DNA of 64,000 nucleotides, taken from contig BJHL01000003.1 in assembly GCA_014192545.1 (NCBI GenBank), positions 186,001 to 250,000 on the forward strand. Direction: 5' to 3'. Positions 25,608 through 34,737 of this stretch are shown here, piece by piece (within the stretch, counting starts at the first letter, position 1; each line of letters begins with the position of its first letter). The notes under the pieces were generated by a model that saw only the letters and a program-made list of their open reading frames with translations, was not told the DNA's origin and ran no database searches. The translations under genes and the position numbers were made by a program. Origin of the DNA: Phycisphaerae bacterium. GTDB lineage: Bacteria; Planctomycetota; Phycisphaerae; Phycisphaerales; UBA1924.

Positions 25608-28397
25608 ATGCCCAACACCCCCTCCACCGCTGCCGCATCGGACGCAAAGAAAACCCCTGCCGAAGTCGTCGGCGCGGAGATCGCGCTCGATACGTCCACA
25701 GCCGAATCTCGCATCGGCGCAACTGGCAGCAACTACGGCGCGGACCAAATCCAAGTGCTCGAAGGCCTCGACGCCGTCCGCAAGCGCCCCGGCATGTACA
25801 TCGGCGGCACGGGCCTCAACGCGCTGCATCACCTCGTGTACGAAGTCGTCGACAACTCCATCGACGAGGCCATGGCTGGTCACGCCACCATCGTCGATGT
25901 CACCATCCAAGCTGACGGCTCCTGCGCTGTCGTTGACGATGGCCGGGGCATTCCCACCGGGCCCATGAAGCACGAGGACCCGACGCTCAACGGCAGGCCC
26001 GCTATCGAAATCGTTCTCACCAAGCTTCACGCTGGCGGCAAGTTTCAGCAAGAAGGCTCAGCTTACAAAGTTTCAGGCGGCTTGCACGGCGTGGGCGTGT
26101 CGTGCGTCAATGCTCTCTCGACGTACCTCACCGCTGAGGTCTACCGCGATGGCGAAATCCACGCTATCACCTTTGAGCGCGGCCGCGTCAGCGAGCCGCT
26201 CAAACGCGTCGGTGCAATTCCCGCCAACGCCGCCCGCAAGCGCGGCACCACCGTCACGTTTCAACCCGATCCAACGATCTTCCCCGAAACCCGCTTCGAT
26301 TACAACATCCTCGCCAATCGCCTGCGCGAGCTTGCCTTCCTCAACCCGGGCGTTGCCCTGCGACTCACCGACGAACGCGTCGGACCCGACGGCAAAATCA
26401 AGAGCGAACTTTTCAAAGCCGACAAAGGCCTTCCTGAATACGTCGAACATCTGATGACCGGCAAAACCGGCGTGAGCGAAGTCGTCTACTTCAAGAAAGA
26501 AGACGCCCAGCAAAGTCTCATCGCTGAAGTTGCGTTCCAATACAACGACGGCTACAACGAAAGCCTCCTCAGCTTCGCCAACAACATCAACAACGTCGAT
26601 GGTGGCACCCACGCCCAAGGCTTCAAGTCCGCCCTCACACGAACCATCAACGGCTACGCGAAAAAAGCCGGCATCATCAAAGACAAAGACCCCGTCCCCA
26701 GCGGCGAAGACCTCCGCGAAGGCTTGGTCTGCATCGTCAGCGTCAAACTCCCTAACCCCACCTTCAACAACCAGCCCAAAGAAAAACTCCTCAATCCCGA
26801 AATCGAAGGCTTCGTCAGCGGCGTCGTGAACGAAGGCCTTGACCGCTGGCTCGAAGAACACCCTTCCGAAGCAAAAAAACTCTGCCTCAAAGGCATCATC
26901 GCTGCCCAGGCCCGCGAAGCTGCTCGCAAGGCCCGCGAACTCACTCGCCGCAAGAGTGCCCTCGACAGCGGCAGCATGCCCCACAAGCTCGCTGACTGCA
27001 AAAGCAAGCAAGTCGAAAACTGCGAGATCTTCATCGTCGAAGGTGACAGCGCAGGTGGCAGCGCCAAGCAAGGCCGCGATGTTGAGTTCCAAGCGATCCT
27101 GCCGCTCAAAGGCAAAGTCCTCAACGTCGAGAAGGCCCGCATCGATCAAGTGCTCAAGTTTGAGGAAATCCGCACGCTTATCGCCGCCCTCCGCGTGGGC
27201 ATCGGCAGCGAGTTTGACATCAGCAAACTCCGCTACGGCAAGATCATCATCATGACCGACGCCGACGTCGACGGCAGTCACATTCGCACGCTCTTGCTCA
27301 CGTTCTTCTTCCGCCAGATGCCCGAGCTCATCCGCCGCGGCCATCTCTTCGTCGCTCAGCCGCCGCTCTATCAAGTTATGAAGTCCGGCAGCCGCACCAA
27401 AAAGGGCGGCACATACGTGCTCAACGAATCCAAACTCGACGACGCCCTGACCGAGCTTGGCCTCGCTCACTGCTCGCTGGTTGTTCGCAACGTCACGCGC
27501 AAGGATGAAGCCAACTTCGACGTCAAAGAAGTCCGCCGACTTGAAGGCCAGCCGCTCAAGCGCGCAATCGTCGCTCTGCGTCGCATCATGGAACTGGTCG
27601 ACATCGCCCAGCGCCGCGGCATCGTCTTCAAGGAACTGCTCGCCAAACGCAGCAACGACCCAACCGGTCGCAATCACTTGCCGACGCATCGCCTCACCTG
27701 GCGCTCGCCGGGCGGCGCACAAGGCGAGGATTACGCATGGAGCGAAGCCGACGCGATGGCCAACATCACGCGTCGCAAGTTGCAACTCGCCGACCGCGTT
27801 GACGCGCAAACTCTCGCGACCCCGCAGGAAGCGCCCGCGAACGGCGTGCAACTGCTGGGCACCGCAATCGTTCGCGAGTTGCACGAAAACAAAGAGCTCG
27901 ACAAACTGTTCGCCGAACTTGAATCCCACGGCATTCCCGTCAACGCTACGACGTTCTCCGACGAACAAGCCGAAACTGTCACAGGTCAAAAAGTCGCTGC
28001 ACCATTCGCATGGGTCGCAGGCCAGGAACTCACCGAGCCCCAGCCCGAACAACCCGACAGCGACGAACCGCAACCTGAAGAAAAAGAAAAGTCCGTCAAA
28101 CGCGCGGGCCCAGGCAAAGTCGTCGAAGCCGCCAACCTTCCCGAAATCATCGCGGCTCTGCGCGATATTGGTCGCCGAGGCCTCGACGTCAAACGCTTCA
28201 AGGGTCTGGGCGAAATGGATGCCGAGCAGTTGTGGGAAACCACGATGGACAACAGCAAACGCACGCTGCTCAAAGTCACGCTCGAAAGTGCGAGCCAAGC
28301 CGACACGCTCTTTAGTATTCTGATGGGCGAAGAAGTCGAACCCCGCCGCAAGTTCATCGAAGAACACGCTCTGGAAGTTCGCAACCTCGACGTGTAA
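25608..28397 (+). CDS. gyrB: DNA gyrase subunit B
   Basis: ATPase subunit of type II topoisomerase that introduces negative supercoils. The 929-residue protein starts with about 45 unconserved residues. The GHKL ATPase domain follows ('LEGLDAVRKRPGMYIGGTG', 'VYEVVDNSIDEA', 'VVDDGRGIPTG'), then the transducer domain, the Toprim domain ('FIVEGDSAGGSAKQGRD' and 'IIIMTDADVDGSHIRTLLL') and the C-terminal 'KRFKGLGEMDAEQLWETTMD'. A long insert of about 170-200 residues before that last block includes an acidic Pro/Glu stretch and resembles the insert in Gram-negative GyrB. ParE is less likely given this layout. Confidence 0.93.
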   Translation: MPNTPSTAAASDAKKTPAEVVGAEIALDTSTAESRIGATGSNYGADQIQVLEGLDAVRKRPGMYIGGTGLNALHHLVYEVVDNSIDEAMAGHATIVDVTIQADGSCAVVDDGRGIPTGPMKHEDPTLNGRPAIEIVLTKLHAGGKFQQEGSAYKVSGGLHGVGVSCVNALSTYLTAEVYRDGEIHAITFERGRVSEPLKRVGAIPANAARKRGTTVTFQPDPTIFPETRFDYNILANRLRELAFLNPGVALRLTDERVGPDGKIKSELFKADKGLPEYVEHLMTGKTGVSEVVYFKKEDAQQSLIAEVAFQYNDGYNESLLSFANNINNVDGGTHAQGFKSALTRTINGYAKKAGIIKDKDPVPSGEDLREGLVCIVSVKLPNPTFNNQPKEKLLNPEIEGFVSGVVNEGLDRWLEEHPSEAKKLCLKGIIAAQAREAARKARELTRRKSALDSGSMPHKLADCKSKQVENCEIFIVEGDSAGGSAKQGRDVEFQAILPLKGKVLNVEKARIDQVLKFEEIRTLIAALRVGIGSEFDISKLRYGKIIIMTDADVDGSHIRTLLLTFFFRQMPELIRRGHLFVAQPPLYQVMKSGSRTKKGGTYVLNESKLDDALTELGLAHCSLVVRNVTRKDEANFDVKEVRRLEGQPLKRAIVALRRIMELVDIAQRRGIVFKELLAKRSNDPTGRNHLPTHRLTWRSPGGAQGEDYAWSEADAMANITRRKLQLADRVDAQTLATPQEAPANGVQLLGTAIVRELHENKELDKLFAELESHGIPVNATTFSDEQAETVTGQKVAAPFAWVAGQELTEPQPEQPDSDEPQPEEKEKSVKRAGPGKVVEAANLPEIIAALRDIGRRGLDVKRFKGLGEMDAEQLWETTMDNSKRTLLKVTLESASQADTLFSILMGEEVEPRRKFIEEHALEVRNLDV

Positions 28398-28617
28398 CTC
28401 GCGACGGTCGCGAACTGAAACCTGCCCAAGCACCAATACGCCCACGTCGTATAACGCTCTCACCCGCGCGGTACGCTGCGGCACTTGCACCGTCTGCACC
28501 GGCGACTCCCTCATCGAACGGTCGCACAATCGTGCCCAGCCGTAAAACTGCCCACCCGCGTAGCCGATGATTTTGGAGTACCCGGCTCCGCTCGGGACAA
28601 GCGGAGACGGCACGCGA

Positions 28618-29778
28618 ATGACTGGTCAGCCCACCAAACCCGGCTTGAAAATCACCGCCGCCGAGCGACCCAACACGCTGGGCATCAGCCAGCGCGACCT
28701 TATCACGTTGCTACAAAAAATCGAAGCCGCTGAAAAGAGCAAGGCTCCCGTACGCCGCGACTTCACGCGCTGGCCCTTCCGCCACGCCACGGTCAAAATC
28801 ACGCTCATTCAGCCCTCAGGCGGCGAAGTCCAGCTACGCCTCGCTTGCCGCAACCTCTCACGCGGCGGTATCTCGCTGCTGCACAACGCATACGTCCACC
28901 CGGGCAGCACTGTCGTCGTCTCGCTCCCGCGCCTCAGCGGCGGAGTTAAAGACGTCGCAGGTTCCATCAAGCGATGCCTCTTCCGCAAGGGCGTCATTCA
29001 CGAACTTGGAATCCAGTTCGAAGACCCCGTCGATCTGCGGGAGCACCTTGGTGCTGGCAAAGGTCAGGAGTTCTTCTCTGTCGAGCACGTCGACCCCGAA
29101 AAGATTGTCGCCAAGATTCTCTACATCGAAGACTGCGACGTGGACTACCGCATCTTGCAGCACTTTCTACGCGAGACGAACGTCTCTTTGTCGCTTGTCG
29201 TCGATGGTGCTGCCGCGATGGAGCAAGTCGGCAACGGCTTCGATCTTGTTATCGTCGACTGGCGCCTCCCCGACACTACCGGCACTGAGCTTGTCGGCAA
29301 ATTCCGCCAAATAGGCATCAACGTCCCAGTCATCATCGTGACGGCAGACCCTGTGGGGCTCATGAAATCAGGCCTGTGGGACATTCCCAATACGGGCGTG
29401 CTCACCAAGCCGCTCGCGCAGACTCAATTGCTGCGTGCAATTGCCGAACGACTGCTCATCAACGACAAGGACAAACAGCAGCACACCTCCGATGAGCAGG
29501 AAGTAACCGGCGAGCCCGCCGTCGCGACGGCATTCACCGCTCAATTCGAGAAGCTGGCAGAAAAGCTCGAGAAGGCGCTTGATTCGAATGACCAGAAGCA
29601 ACTTATCGAAATCGCGATGCAGATCCGCGGCAGCGCGCCAAACTGCGGCGCACACAAACTCGGCAAGCTCGCCGACCAAGCCATGACCATGCTGTGCGAC
29701 AGCAGCGCAAAGGCGAAGCAGGAAGACATGGTCAAGGACCTGATCTCCGCGTGCCGACATCTCGAATCCGCGGCGTGA
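28618..29778 (+). CDS. PilZ - receiver - HPt-like three-domain signalling protein
   Basis: A 386-residue cytoplasmic signalling protein. The PilZ domain (about 40-140) keeps both c-di-GMP motifs: RxxxR at 47-51 (RDFTR) and NxSxxG at 79-84 (NLSRGG). The receiver domain (about 164-285) has the acidic pair E171/D172, phospho-acceptor Asp214 in 'VIVDWRLPD', Thr242 and Lys264. The last 85 residues are helical and resemble an HPt domain, but the phospho-accepting His appears replaced by Met334 ('AMQIRGSAPN'). ATG 28567 is an alternative start. A second PilZ/receiver gene follows. Role: probably linking c-di-GMP to phosphorylation. Confidence 0.8.
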   Translation: MTGQPTKPGLKITAAERPNTLGISQRDLITLLQKIEAAEKSKAPVRRDFTRWPFRHATVKITLIQPSGGEVQLRLACRNLSRGGISLLHNAYVHPGSTVVVSLPRLSGGVKDVAGSIKRCLFRKGVIHELGIQFEDPVDLREHLGAGKGQEFFSVEHVDPEKIVAKILYIEDCDVDYRILQHFLRETNVSLSLVVDGAAAMEQVGNGFDLVIVDWRLPDTTGTELVGKFRQIGINVPVIIVTADPVGLMKSGLWDIPNTGVLTKPLAQTQLLRAIAERLLINDKDKQQHTSDEQEVTGEPAVATAFTAQFEKLAEKLEKALDSNDQKQLIEIAMQIRGSAPNCGAHKLGKLADQAMTMLCDSSAKAKQEDMVKDLISACRHLESAA

Positions 29779-29993
29779 TTCGCTGATTCGTCAATACAAC
29801 GCTTTCAACCAATTCCTCATACGTTGATGTGAATTACCAGTGCGGGGGGACGCACCACAAAGTCCTCCTCGTGATCGCGACTTCTGCAAAAACCCTCGCA
29901 TCATGAAAGTCCCTTCACCCGCCGAATGCGATACTTTCTTAGACCATCTGGCCAGGATGCCAGATGACAAAAGTGATCGTGCGAGGGATTTTT

Positions 29994-30764
29994 ATGCACG
30001 CAGGGATGAACAGTCGTCAACCTCGAACTTTCTTTCGCTGGCCGTTTGAACACAAAATCGTGGTTTTGCCAGTCGAACCAGCGATGGCAAGCCCAGTCTC
30101 CATGACTTGCAGAGACCTCTCCGCGGGCGGCATTCGCTGCATCTGCAATATGCCCATTGCAGAAGGTACCGCCGTCATCGTCGCCCTTCCGGAACTCTGC
30201 GGCTGCACTCGCGGCGTTCGCGCTCGCATCATGCGCTGCGTTCGCGACAAACACAACAGTTTCGATTGGTCGCTGCGCTTCGACGAACCCATCGATCCAA
30301 GCCGACACATCGCTCGCGACACGCTCTCCAATCTATTCACGCACGAATCCGTCGCGCCCCACAACATCGCTGGTCGCATCGCACTTCTGAGCGAGTCGAC
30401 GCACGATCATGCACTGTTCAACATCGCACTGCGCGGCGCCTCATGCGTTTTCACAACGCACACCACGATCGACAGTCTTCTGTTTGACGCCAAACGCCTC
30501 GACACCGTCATCATCGCGAGCGATCTGCACAGCACAACCACCAGCGACGCCATCATCTCGCTCATCGCTGCCGAGTGCAATGCCAATTTCGTGCTGCTCG
30601 CCGCTGATCGCTCGCCGAGCACCCGCAAACTCGCAACGCTGCTTCCCTTCCGAGCGGCTCTCGCAAAGCCCTGTCAACCGCAAATTGTTCTCGCAGCGCT
30701 TGCCCAAGCATCCAGCATCATCGCTGTTCAAGAACTCACGACGATGAAGCACGTCGCGTCGTGA
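29994..30764 (+). CDS. PilZ protein with degenerate receiver domain
   Basis: A 256-residue protein with the same two-domain order as its upstream neighbour but without the HPt-like tail. The PilZ motifs are kept: RTFFR at 11-15 and DLSAGG at 41-46. The second half aligns by eye with a receiver domain ('RIALLSESTHDHALFNIAL', 'DTVIIASDLHSTTTSDAI', 'LLAADRS', 'ALAKPCQP'), but the position of the phospho-acceptor Asp is Ala. ATG 29994 is favoured by GAGGG six bases upstream; ATG 29964 is an alternative. The two genes look like a duplicated pair, one of which lost phosphorylation. Confidence 0.7.
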   Translation: MHAGMNSRQPRTFFRWPFEHKIVVLPVEPAMASPVSMTCRDLSAGGIRCICNMPIAEGTAVIVALPELCGCTRGVRARIMRCVRDKHNSFDWSLRFDEPIDPSRHIARDTLSNLFTHESVAPHNIAGRIALLSESTHDHALFNIALRGASCVFTTHTTIDSLLFDAKRLDTVIIASDLHSTTTSDAIISLIAAECNANFVLLAADRSPSTRKLATLLPFRAALAKPCQPQIVLAALAQASSIIAVQELTTMKHVAS

Positions 30765-30780
30765 TCGACGCAACGAGCTT

Positions 30781-31203
30781 TCAGCTTCCCGGCACGTACG
30801 TGATCTTCGTGAACCCCGCATCCGTCGCTGCTTGCACCGCAATCGCCGCCGCTTCCACGGGCACGTTGTCATCCACGCGCACAATCACACCCACATCTCG
30901 CGGCAAGCTCGACAAAATATTCCCCAGCGTGCTCGCGGTTCGCACTGTCCTGGCGCCCACACGATAAAACGCCGCTGTGCCATCAAACTTCACTTCAATG
31001 ATCTGCGCCTGCAAACTCGACGAACTGCCGCCGGTCCCTTGCTGCGTCGCCAGCGTCGTCTGCAGTTCGGCCTCACTGGCTGCAAGATCACCCGCGACCA
31101 TGAAGTAAAACAGCAAGAACAAAACCACATCAATCAGTGCCACCAATGGCAACCGCATCGCCTCAATGCTCATGCGCTTGCTGCGACCCTTCGAGAGATT
31201 CAT
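30781..31203 (-). CDS. ExbD/TolR family protein (second copy)
   Basis: Single-pass membrane protein of a proton-driven energy-transducing complex. The 140-residue protein has a short basic N-terminus, one membrane helix with the family Asp ('RLPLVALIDVVLFLLFYFM'), then a periplasmic domain with 'VIVRVDDNVPVEAAAIAVQAATDAGF', typical of ExbD/TolR. The ATG overlaps the stop of the upstream exbD by four bases (ATGA). It is the last gene of exbB-exbD-exbD. Confidence 0.88.
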   Translation of the reverse strand: MNLSKGRSKRMSIEAMRLPLVALIDVVLFLLFYFMVAGDLAASEAELQTTLATQQGTGGSSSSLQAQIIEVKFDGTAAFYRVGARTVRTASTLGNILSSLPRDVGVIVRVDDNVPVEAAAIAVQAATDAGFTKITYVPGS

Positions 31204-31628
31204 GAACCACCTCCCGCTGCTTCTTCGCCAGATGTCGCGAGCTTCCACCGCGTTATCCCCGCCGCTCGCAGTCGCTTCGCTAGGTCATTCACATGCTTCG
31301 CCGGCGCCGCGCGATCAACCCGCACCACCACATCAATGCCAGCCTTCGCGCCCGCTGGTGGCGTTGCTTGCTTGACAATCTCCGTCAGTTCCACCGGCTG
31401 CCCCAAGCTGCTGAGCCGCCCCTCTTTATCAACATCAACAAAGACCACCGCGACGTCCTTCGCAATCGTCGGATCTCCCAGCGTCCGCGGCAAATCCAAC
31501 GCCGCTGTCTCGCGTCCGGAAAACTGCGCCGTCAACGTAAAAAACACAATGAGCAGCATGACCACGTCGATCATGGGCGTGAGATCGAAGCTCGCATCTT
31601 CATCGTGTTTGTTGCGACCGCGGATCAT
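31200..31628 (-). CDS. ExbD/TolR family protein (first copy)
   Basis: Partner of ExbB that couples the proton gradient to an outer-membrane process. The 142-residue protein has the membrane helix 'DLTPMIDVVMLLIVFFTLT' with the conserved Asp, and a periplasmic part ending in 'VVVRVDRAAPAKHVNDLAKRLRAAGI'. I chose ATG 31628. The frame stays open to 31673 only because dispersed palindrome copy C is translated, so the longer start is unlikely. Two ExbD copies downstream of one ExbB suggest a hetero-dimer. Confidence 0.88.
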   Translation of the reverse strand: MIRGRNKHDEDASFDLTPMIDVVMLLIVFFTLTAQFSGRETAALDLPRTLGDPTIAKDVAVVFVDVDKEGRLSSLGQPVELTEIVKQATPPAGAKAGIDVVVRVDRAAPAKHVNDLAKRLRAAGITRWKLATSGEEAAGGGS

Positions 31629-31633
31629 TCGTC

Positions 31634-31658
31634 GGTGGGCCGCCACTCCGTGGCGGCC
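31634..31658 (+). repeat. Dispersed GC-rich palindrome, copy C
   Basis: Stem GCCGCCAC, loop TCC, stem GTGGCGGC. Compared with copy B a C-G pair is changed to A-T on both arms, so pairing is kept. It stands between exbB and exbD, just before the exbD start. Confidence 0.8.
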
Positions 31659-31691
31659 GAACTCCTCTTGCACGCGCCATCAAATCAAATC

Positions 31692-31717
31692 CTGCCGCCC
31701 GGGACGGGCGGCCCACC
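31692..31717 (-). repeat. Dispersed GC-rich palindrome, copy D
   Basis: Same element in opposite orientation to copy C, 33 bases away: stem GCCGCCCG, loop TCC, stem CGGGCGGC read on the minus strand. Copies C and D together fill the exbB-exbD gap. Confidence 0.8.
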
Positions 31718-31727
31718 ATCACACAGC

Positions 31728-32477
31728 TCACGCCACCTCCGCCGCCTTCTTCGCCGGCATCGAACCCGGCTTGGCCTGCGCAATCGTGTTCAGCCGTTCC
31801 AGCCGGCTCCCGATCTTCGACACAATCGCGTCAATCTTCCGCCGGAAAATCGCGAACGCCACCGTGCACGGAATCGCAACCACCAACCCCTGCGCCGTAT
31901 TCACCAGCGCCATCGACATAAACGTCGCCAACTGGTTGCTGCGCTGCGCCCCCGTCATCGATCCAATCGTGCTGAACGCACCGATCATCCCAATGACCGT
32001 TCCCAGCAGCCCCAACATCGGACCAATGGCCGCCAAAATCCCGATCCAGTCATTCATGCGGTGCAGCCGGTCCGTCTCATCCGCCGCCGCATCCTCAACC
32101 GCCGTGCGAAACTCCATCATGCCGTAAGGCGAGTTCAAACATCGCGACAGTGCCTTGCCCACGATCTTCGCCGCATACGGCGCATCATCGGCCTTGCACA
32201 TCTTCTCGACATCGCGAAACTTCCCTTCGCGAAACTTCTCTTCAATCGCGTCCAGCACCTCACCCGGCGCCAATCGCTGCTCGCGAATCGCCAGCACGTT
32301 GCGAATCATCAGCGTCAACGCAAAGACCGATAGCCCGATGAGCACAAAGCCCAGAAAGCCGCCGTCCAGCACATAATCCCACAGAGACTTCCCCGCGACA
32401 GGTGCCGGGGCCGCCGCCTGGCCAGCCGTTTGGCCCGCCACCTGTGCAAGTTGAAACAACATCGATCCGACCGCCAT
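31728..32477 (-). CDS. ExbB/TolQ/MotA family proton channel
   Basis: Inner-membrane proton-conducting subunit, 249 residues with three membrane helices. The first follows residue about 35 ('FLGFVLIGLSVFALTLMI'); the family block 'WIGILAAIGPMLGLLGTVIGMIGAF' near residue 145 is helix 2, and 'ALVNTAQGLVVAIPCTVAF' is helix 3. A good Shine-Dalgarno sequence (GGAGGT) precedes the ATG. It heads exbB-exbD-exbD. No TonB is seen in the window, so the partner process (TonB import, Tol or gliding) is open. Confidence 0.9.
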   Translation of the reverse strand: MAVGSMLFQLAQVAGQTAGQAAAPAPVAGKSLWDYVLDGGFLGFVLIGLSVFALTLMIRNVLAIREQRLAPGEVLDAIEEKFREGKFRDVEKMCKADDAPYAAKIVGKALSRCLNSPYGMMEFRTAVEDAAADETDRLHRMNDWIGILAAIGPMLGLLGTVIGMIGAFSTIGSMTGAQRSNQLATFMSMALVNTAQGLVVAIPCTVAFAIFRRKIDAIVSKIGSRLERLNTIAQAKPGSMPAKKAAEVA

Positions 32478-32717
32478 CAGGCACCTCCATGCGCACCGGC
32501 AGGCCCACGCCTTCTTTCGCCGGCGACCTCCGTCTCGGCAACGCTCCGGATAACTTCATATTCCATCGGCGCAACGAAGCGTTGCACGGGAATGCAAAAT
32601 CACCACGCTTTATGGCCAACAGAATATCAGGCTTTCCCCTCGCGCGTGCTGCCCGCTTCGCGGACGCAGCCACCAGTTCAGCAGCCCGCAGCCGCCAAAC
32701 CATCGCGCGAATAAAAG

Positions 32718-32792
32718 GGTGATCGGCGGGGCTCGAACCCGTAACCCCCGGGATCACAACCCGGTGCTCTAACCAATTGAGCTACGACCACC
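32718..32792 (-). tRNA. tRNA-His (GTG)
   Basis: Folds as a tRNA with an 8-bp acceptor stem (GGTGGTCG / CGATCACC), as expected for tRNA-His with the extra G at -1. The D stem is GCTC/GAGC, the anticodon stem CCGGG/CCCGG encloses loop TTGTGAT with anticodon GTG, and the T loop is TTCGAGC. The first pair of the T stem is an A-C mismatch. No CCA is encoded; the next bases are CTTTTAT. Confidence 0.93.
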
Positions 32793-32954
32793 ATCTTGCA
32801 CACACCAAACATCGCCCGGTGCATGTCTCCAACGATATGGGCCTTCCCGCCCCCCGGCAACCACCCGCCTCACTACTCACCGGGTTTCCTCTGCCCTGCG
32901 CTTCCCAAACCCTCTGTGTGCGCCTTACCCTACGCCCCCGCCTCGTACTCGGCA

Positions 32955-32974
32955 GCTCAGGCCCCCGCCTGAGC
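32955..32974 (+). other. Hairpin in the pckA upstream region
   Basis: Perfect 8-bp stem GCTCAGGC / GCCTGAGC with loop CCCC, about 57 bases before the pckA start. It would lie in the leader of the pckA transcript. No T run follows, so a terminator is unlikely. Confidence 0.4.
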
Positions 32975-33031
32975 CAGCCCACGAACATTTCCCCGGCACC
33001 CAACGTGCCCTTGCCCTCGGAGGTTTGCTTC

Positions 33032-34624
33032 ATGGCTTCAGCCCTCGACCGCCTCGACGTCTCCTCTTCCCGCGTCTTCAAAAACCTCTCCTCCGCCGAA
33101 CTCGTCGAACGCGCAATCGCCGCAGGCGAAGGCCAACTCGCCGCCAACGGCGCACTCTGCTGCCTGACTGGCGACCGCACAGGCCGCAGCCCCAAAGACA
33201 AGCAGCTCGAAGACACGGCCGACATCCACGGCAAAATCTGGTGGGGCAAAGTCAACACACCCGTCACGCCCGCGCAGTTCGACGCCGCTCTCGAAATCGC
33301 AGTCACCCACCTCAACTCGCGCCCCAAGGCGTACGTCTTCGAGGGCTACGCCGGTGCTGATCCCAAGTACCGCCTGGGCGTGCAAGTCGTCACCGAGCAA
33401 GCCTGGCACAGCCTCTTCGCCAGTACGCTCTTCATCAAGCAAGGCAGCAAAGCCGCCGGCACGCCAGTCGCGTTCAAGAAAGACTGGACCATCATCAACG
33501 CCGGCACGCGCCGCCTGACTGCGGAAGAACAAGCCAAGATGGGCTACAAAGCCCCCGTCATCATCGCCCAAAGCCTCACGCGAAAAATCGTCGTCATCCT
33601 CGGCACCGAATACGCCGGCGAAATGAAAAAGAGCATCTTCTACGCCATGAACTACGACATGCCGGAAGTCGGCGTCTTCCCCATGCACTGCTCGTGCAAC
33701 GTCGACAAGAAGAACAACGACAACGCCGCTCTCTTCTTCGGCCTCTCCGGCACCGGCAAAACCACGCTCAGCGCCGATCCCAACCGCGCCCTCATCGGCG
33801 ACGACGAGCACGGCTGGAGCGACAACGGCGTCTTCAACTTCGAAGGCGGCTGCTACGCCAAGTGCATCAAACTCAGCAAAGAAGGCGAGCCCGAAATCTG
33901 GAACGCCATCCGCTTCGGCAGTGTGCTTGAAAACACCGTCATCGATCCGCACACGCGCATTCCCGATTACGACAGCGCGAAGTACACCGAAAACACCCGC
34001 GTCACCTATCCCGTCGACTTCATCGAAGGCGCCGTCATCCCCAGCCACTGCGGCCATCCCAAGAACATCATCTTCCTGACCGCCGACGCGTACGGCGTCA
34101 TGCCGCCCGTGAGCAAACTCACGAGTGAGCAAGCGATGTACTACTTCATCAACGGCTACACCAGCAAACTCGCAGGCACCGAAGCCGGGGTGAAGCAGCC
34201 CGAGCCCAACTTCAGCCCGTGCTTTGGCGGCGTATTCCTGCCGCGCCCGCCGGTCAGCTATGCGAACCAACTGGCGGACAAGATCAAGAAGCACGGCACC
34301 AACGTCTGGCTGCTCAACACCGGCTGGACGGGCGGCCCGTACGGCGTGGGCAATCGCTTCAGCCTCAAGTACACCCGCGCGTTCGTCAACGCCATCCTCG
34401 ACGGCTCACTCGCGAAAGCCGAGTACCACCAAGACCCCGTCTTCGGCCTCTACATTCCCAGAGCAGTTCACGGCGTCCCCAGCGAAGTCCTCATGCCGCG
34501 CAACACCTGGAAAGACGGCGCCGCCTACGACACCACCGCCAAGAAACTCGCCGCCGACTTCCGCAACAACGACAAACAGTTCGACATGCCCGAGTCAGTG
34601 CGCAACGCCGGCCCACGCGGTTGA
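33032..34624 (+). CDS. pckA: Phosphoenolpyruvate carboxykinase (ATP)
   Basis: Converts oxaloacetate and ATP to phosphoenolpyruvate, the first step of gluconeogenesis. The 530-residue length is typical. Motifs are 'CLTGDRTGRSPKDKQL', 'FPMHCSCNVD', the kinase-1a P loop 'FGLSGTGKTTLS', kinase-2 'LIGDDEHGWSDNGVFNFEGGCYAK', and C-terminal 'LNTGWTGGPYGVGNRFSLKYTRA'. I chose ATG 33032, preceded by GGAGG; the open frame extends upstream to 32777 but through tRNA-His flanking sequence. The P loop and EGGCYAK block separate it from the GTP-dependent form. Confidence 0.95.
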   Translation: MASALDRLDVSSSRVFKNLSSAELVERAIAAGEGQLAANGALCCLTGDRTGRSPKDKQLEDTADIHGKIWWGKVNTPVTPAQFDAALEIAVTHLNSRPKAYVFEGYAGADPKYRLGVQVVTEQAWHSLFASTLFIKQGSKAAGTPVAFKKDWTIINAGTRRLTAEEQAKMGYKAPVIIAQSLTRKIVVILGTEYAGEMKKSIFYAMNYDMPEVGVFPMHCSCNVDKKNNDNAALFFGLSGTGKTTLSADPNRALIGDDEHGWSDNGVFNFEGGCYAKCIKLSKEGEPEIWNAIRFGSVLENTVIDPHTRIPDYDSAKYTENTRVTYPVDFIEGAVIPSHCGHPKNIIFLTADAYGVMPPVSKLTSEQAMYYFINGYTSKLAGTEAGVKQPEPNFSPCFGGVFLPRPPVSYANQLADKIKKHGTNVWLLNTGWTGGPYGVGNRFSLKYTRAFVNAILDGSLAKAEYHQDPVFGLYIPRAVHGVPSEVLMPRNTWKDGAAYDTTAKKLAADFRNNDKQFDMPESVRNAGPRG

Positions 34625-34699
34625 CCCCCGACGCCGGGCCTGAGGCCCTGCGAAGGCCCGGATCAAACCACCAGTCGCGCACTCATCTCCATACACACC

Positions 34700-34730
34700 A
34701 AGTCGCAGCATCCGCATGCTGCGACTTTTC
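34700..34730 (+). terminator. Intrinsic terminator after pckA
   Basis: A 12-bp stem AAGTCGCAGCAT / ATGCTGCGACTT with loop CCGC, running into TTTTC. It lies between the convergent pckA and nucleotide-sugar dehydrogenase genes. A weaker GC-rich hairpin (CCGGGCC ... GGCCCGG) precedes it at about 34632-34662. Confidence 0.85.
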
Positions 34731-34737
34731 TTCGCGC

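Noticed and set aside
26073..28613. Long open frame (846 codons) antisense to gyrB
   Set aside because: It mirrors the GC-rich third-position pattern of gyrB. The product is Phe/Val/Asp-rich without recognisable domains, while the plus-strand product is clearly GyrB.
32260..32757. Minus-strand frame running from tRNA-His into exbB
   Set aside because: It would begin inside the tRNA and overlap exbB, which has a strong ribosome binding site and clear family motifs.
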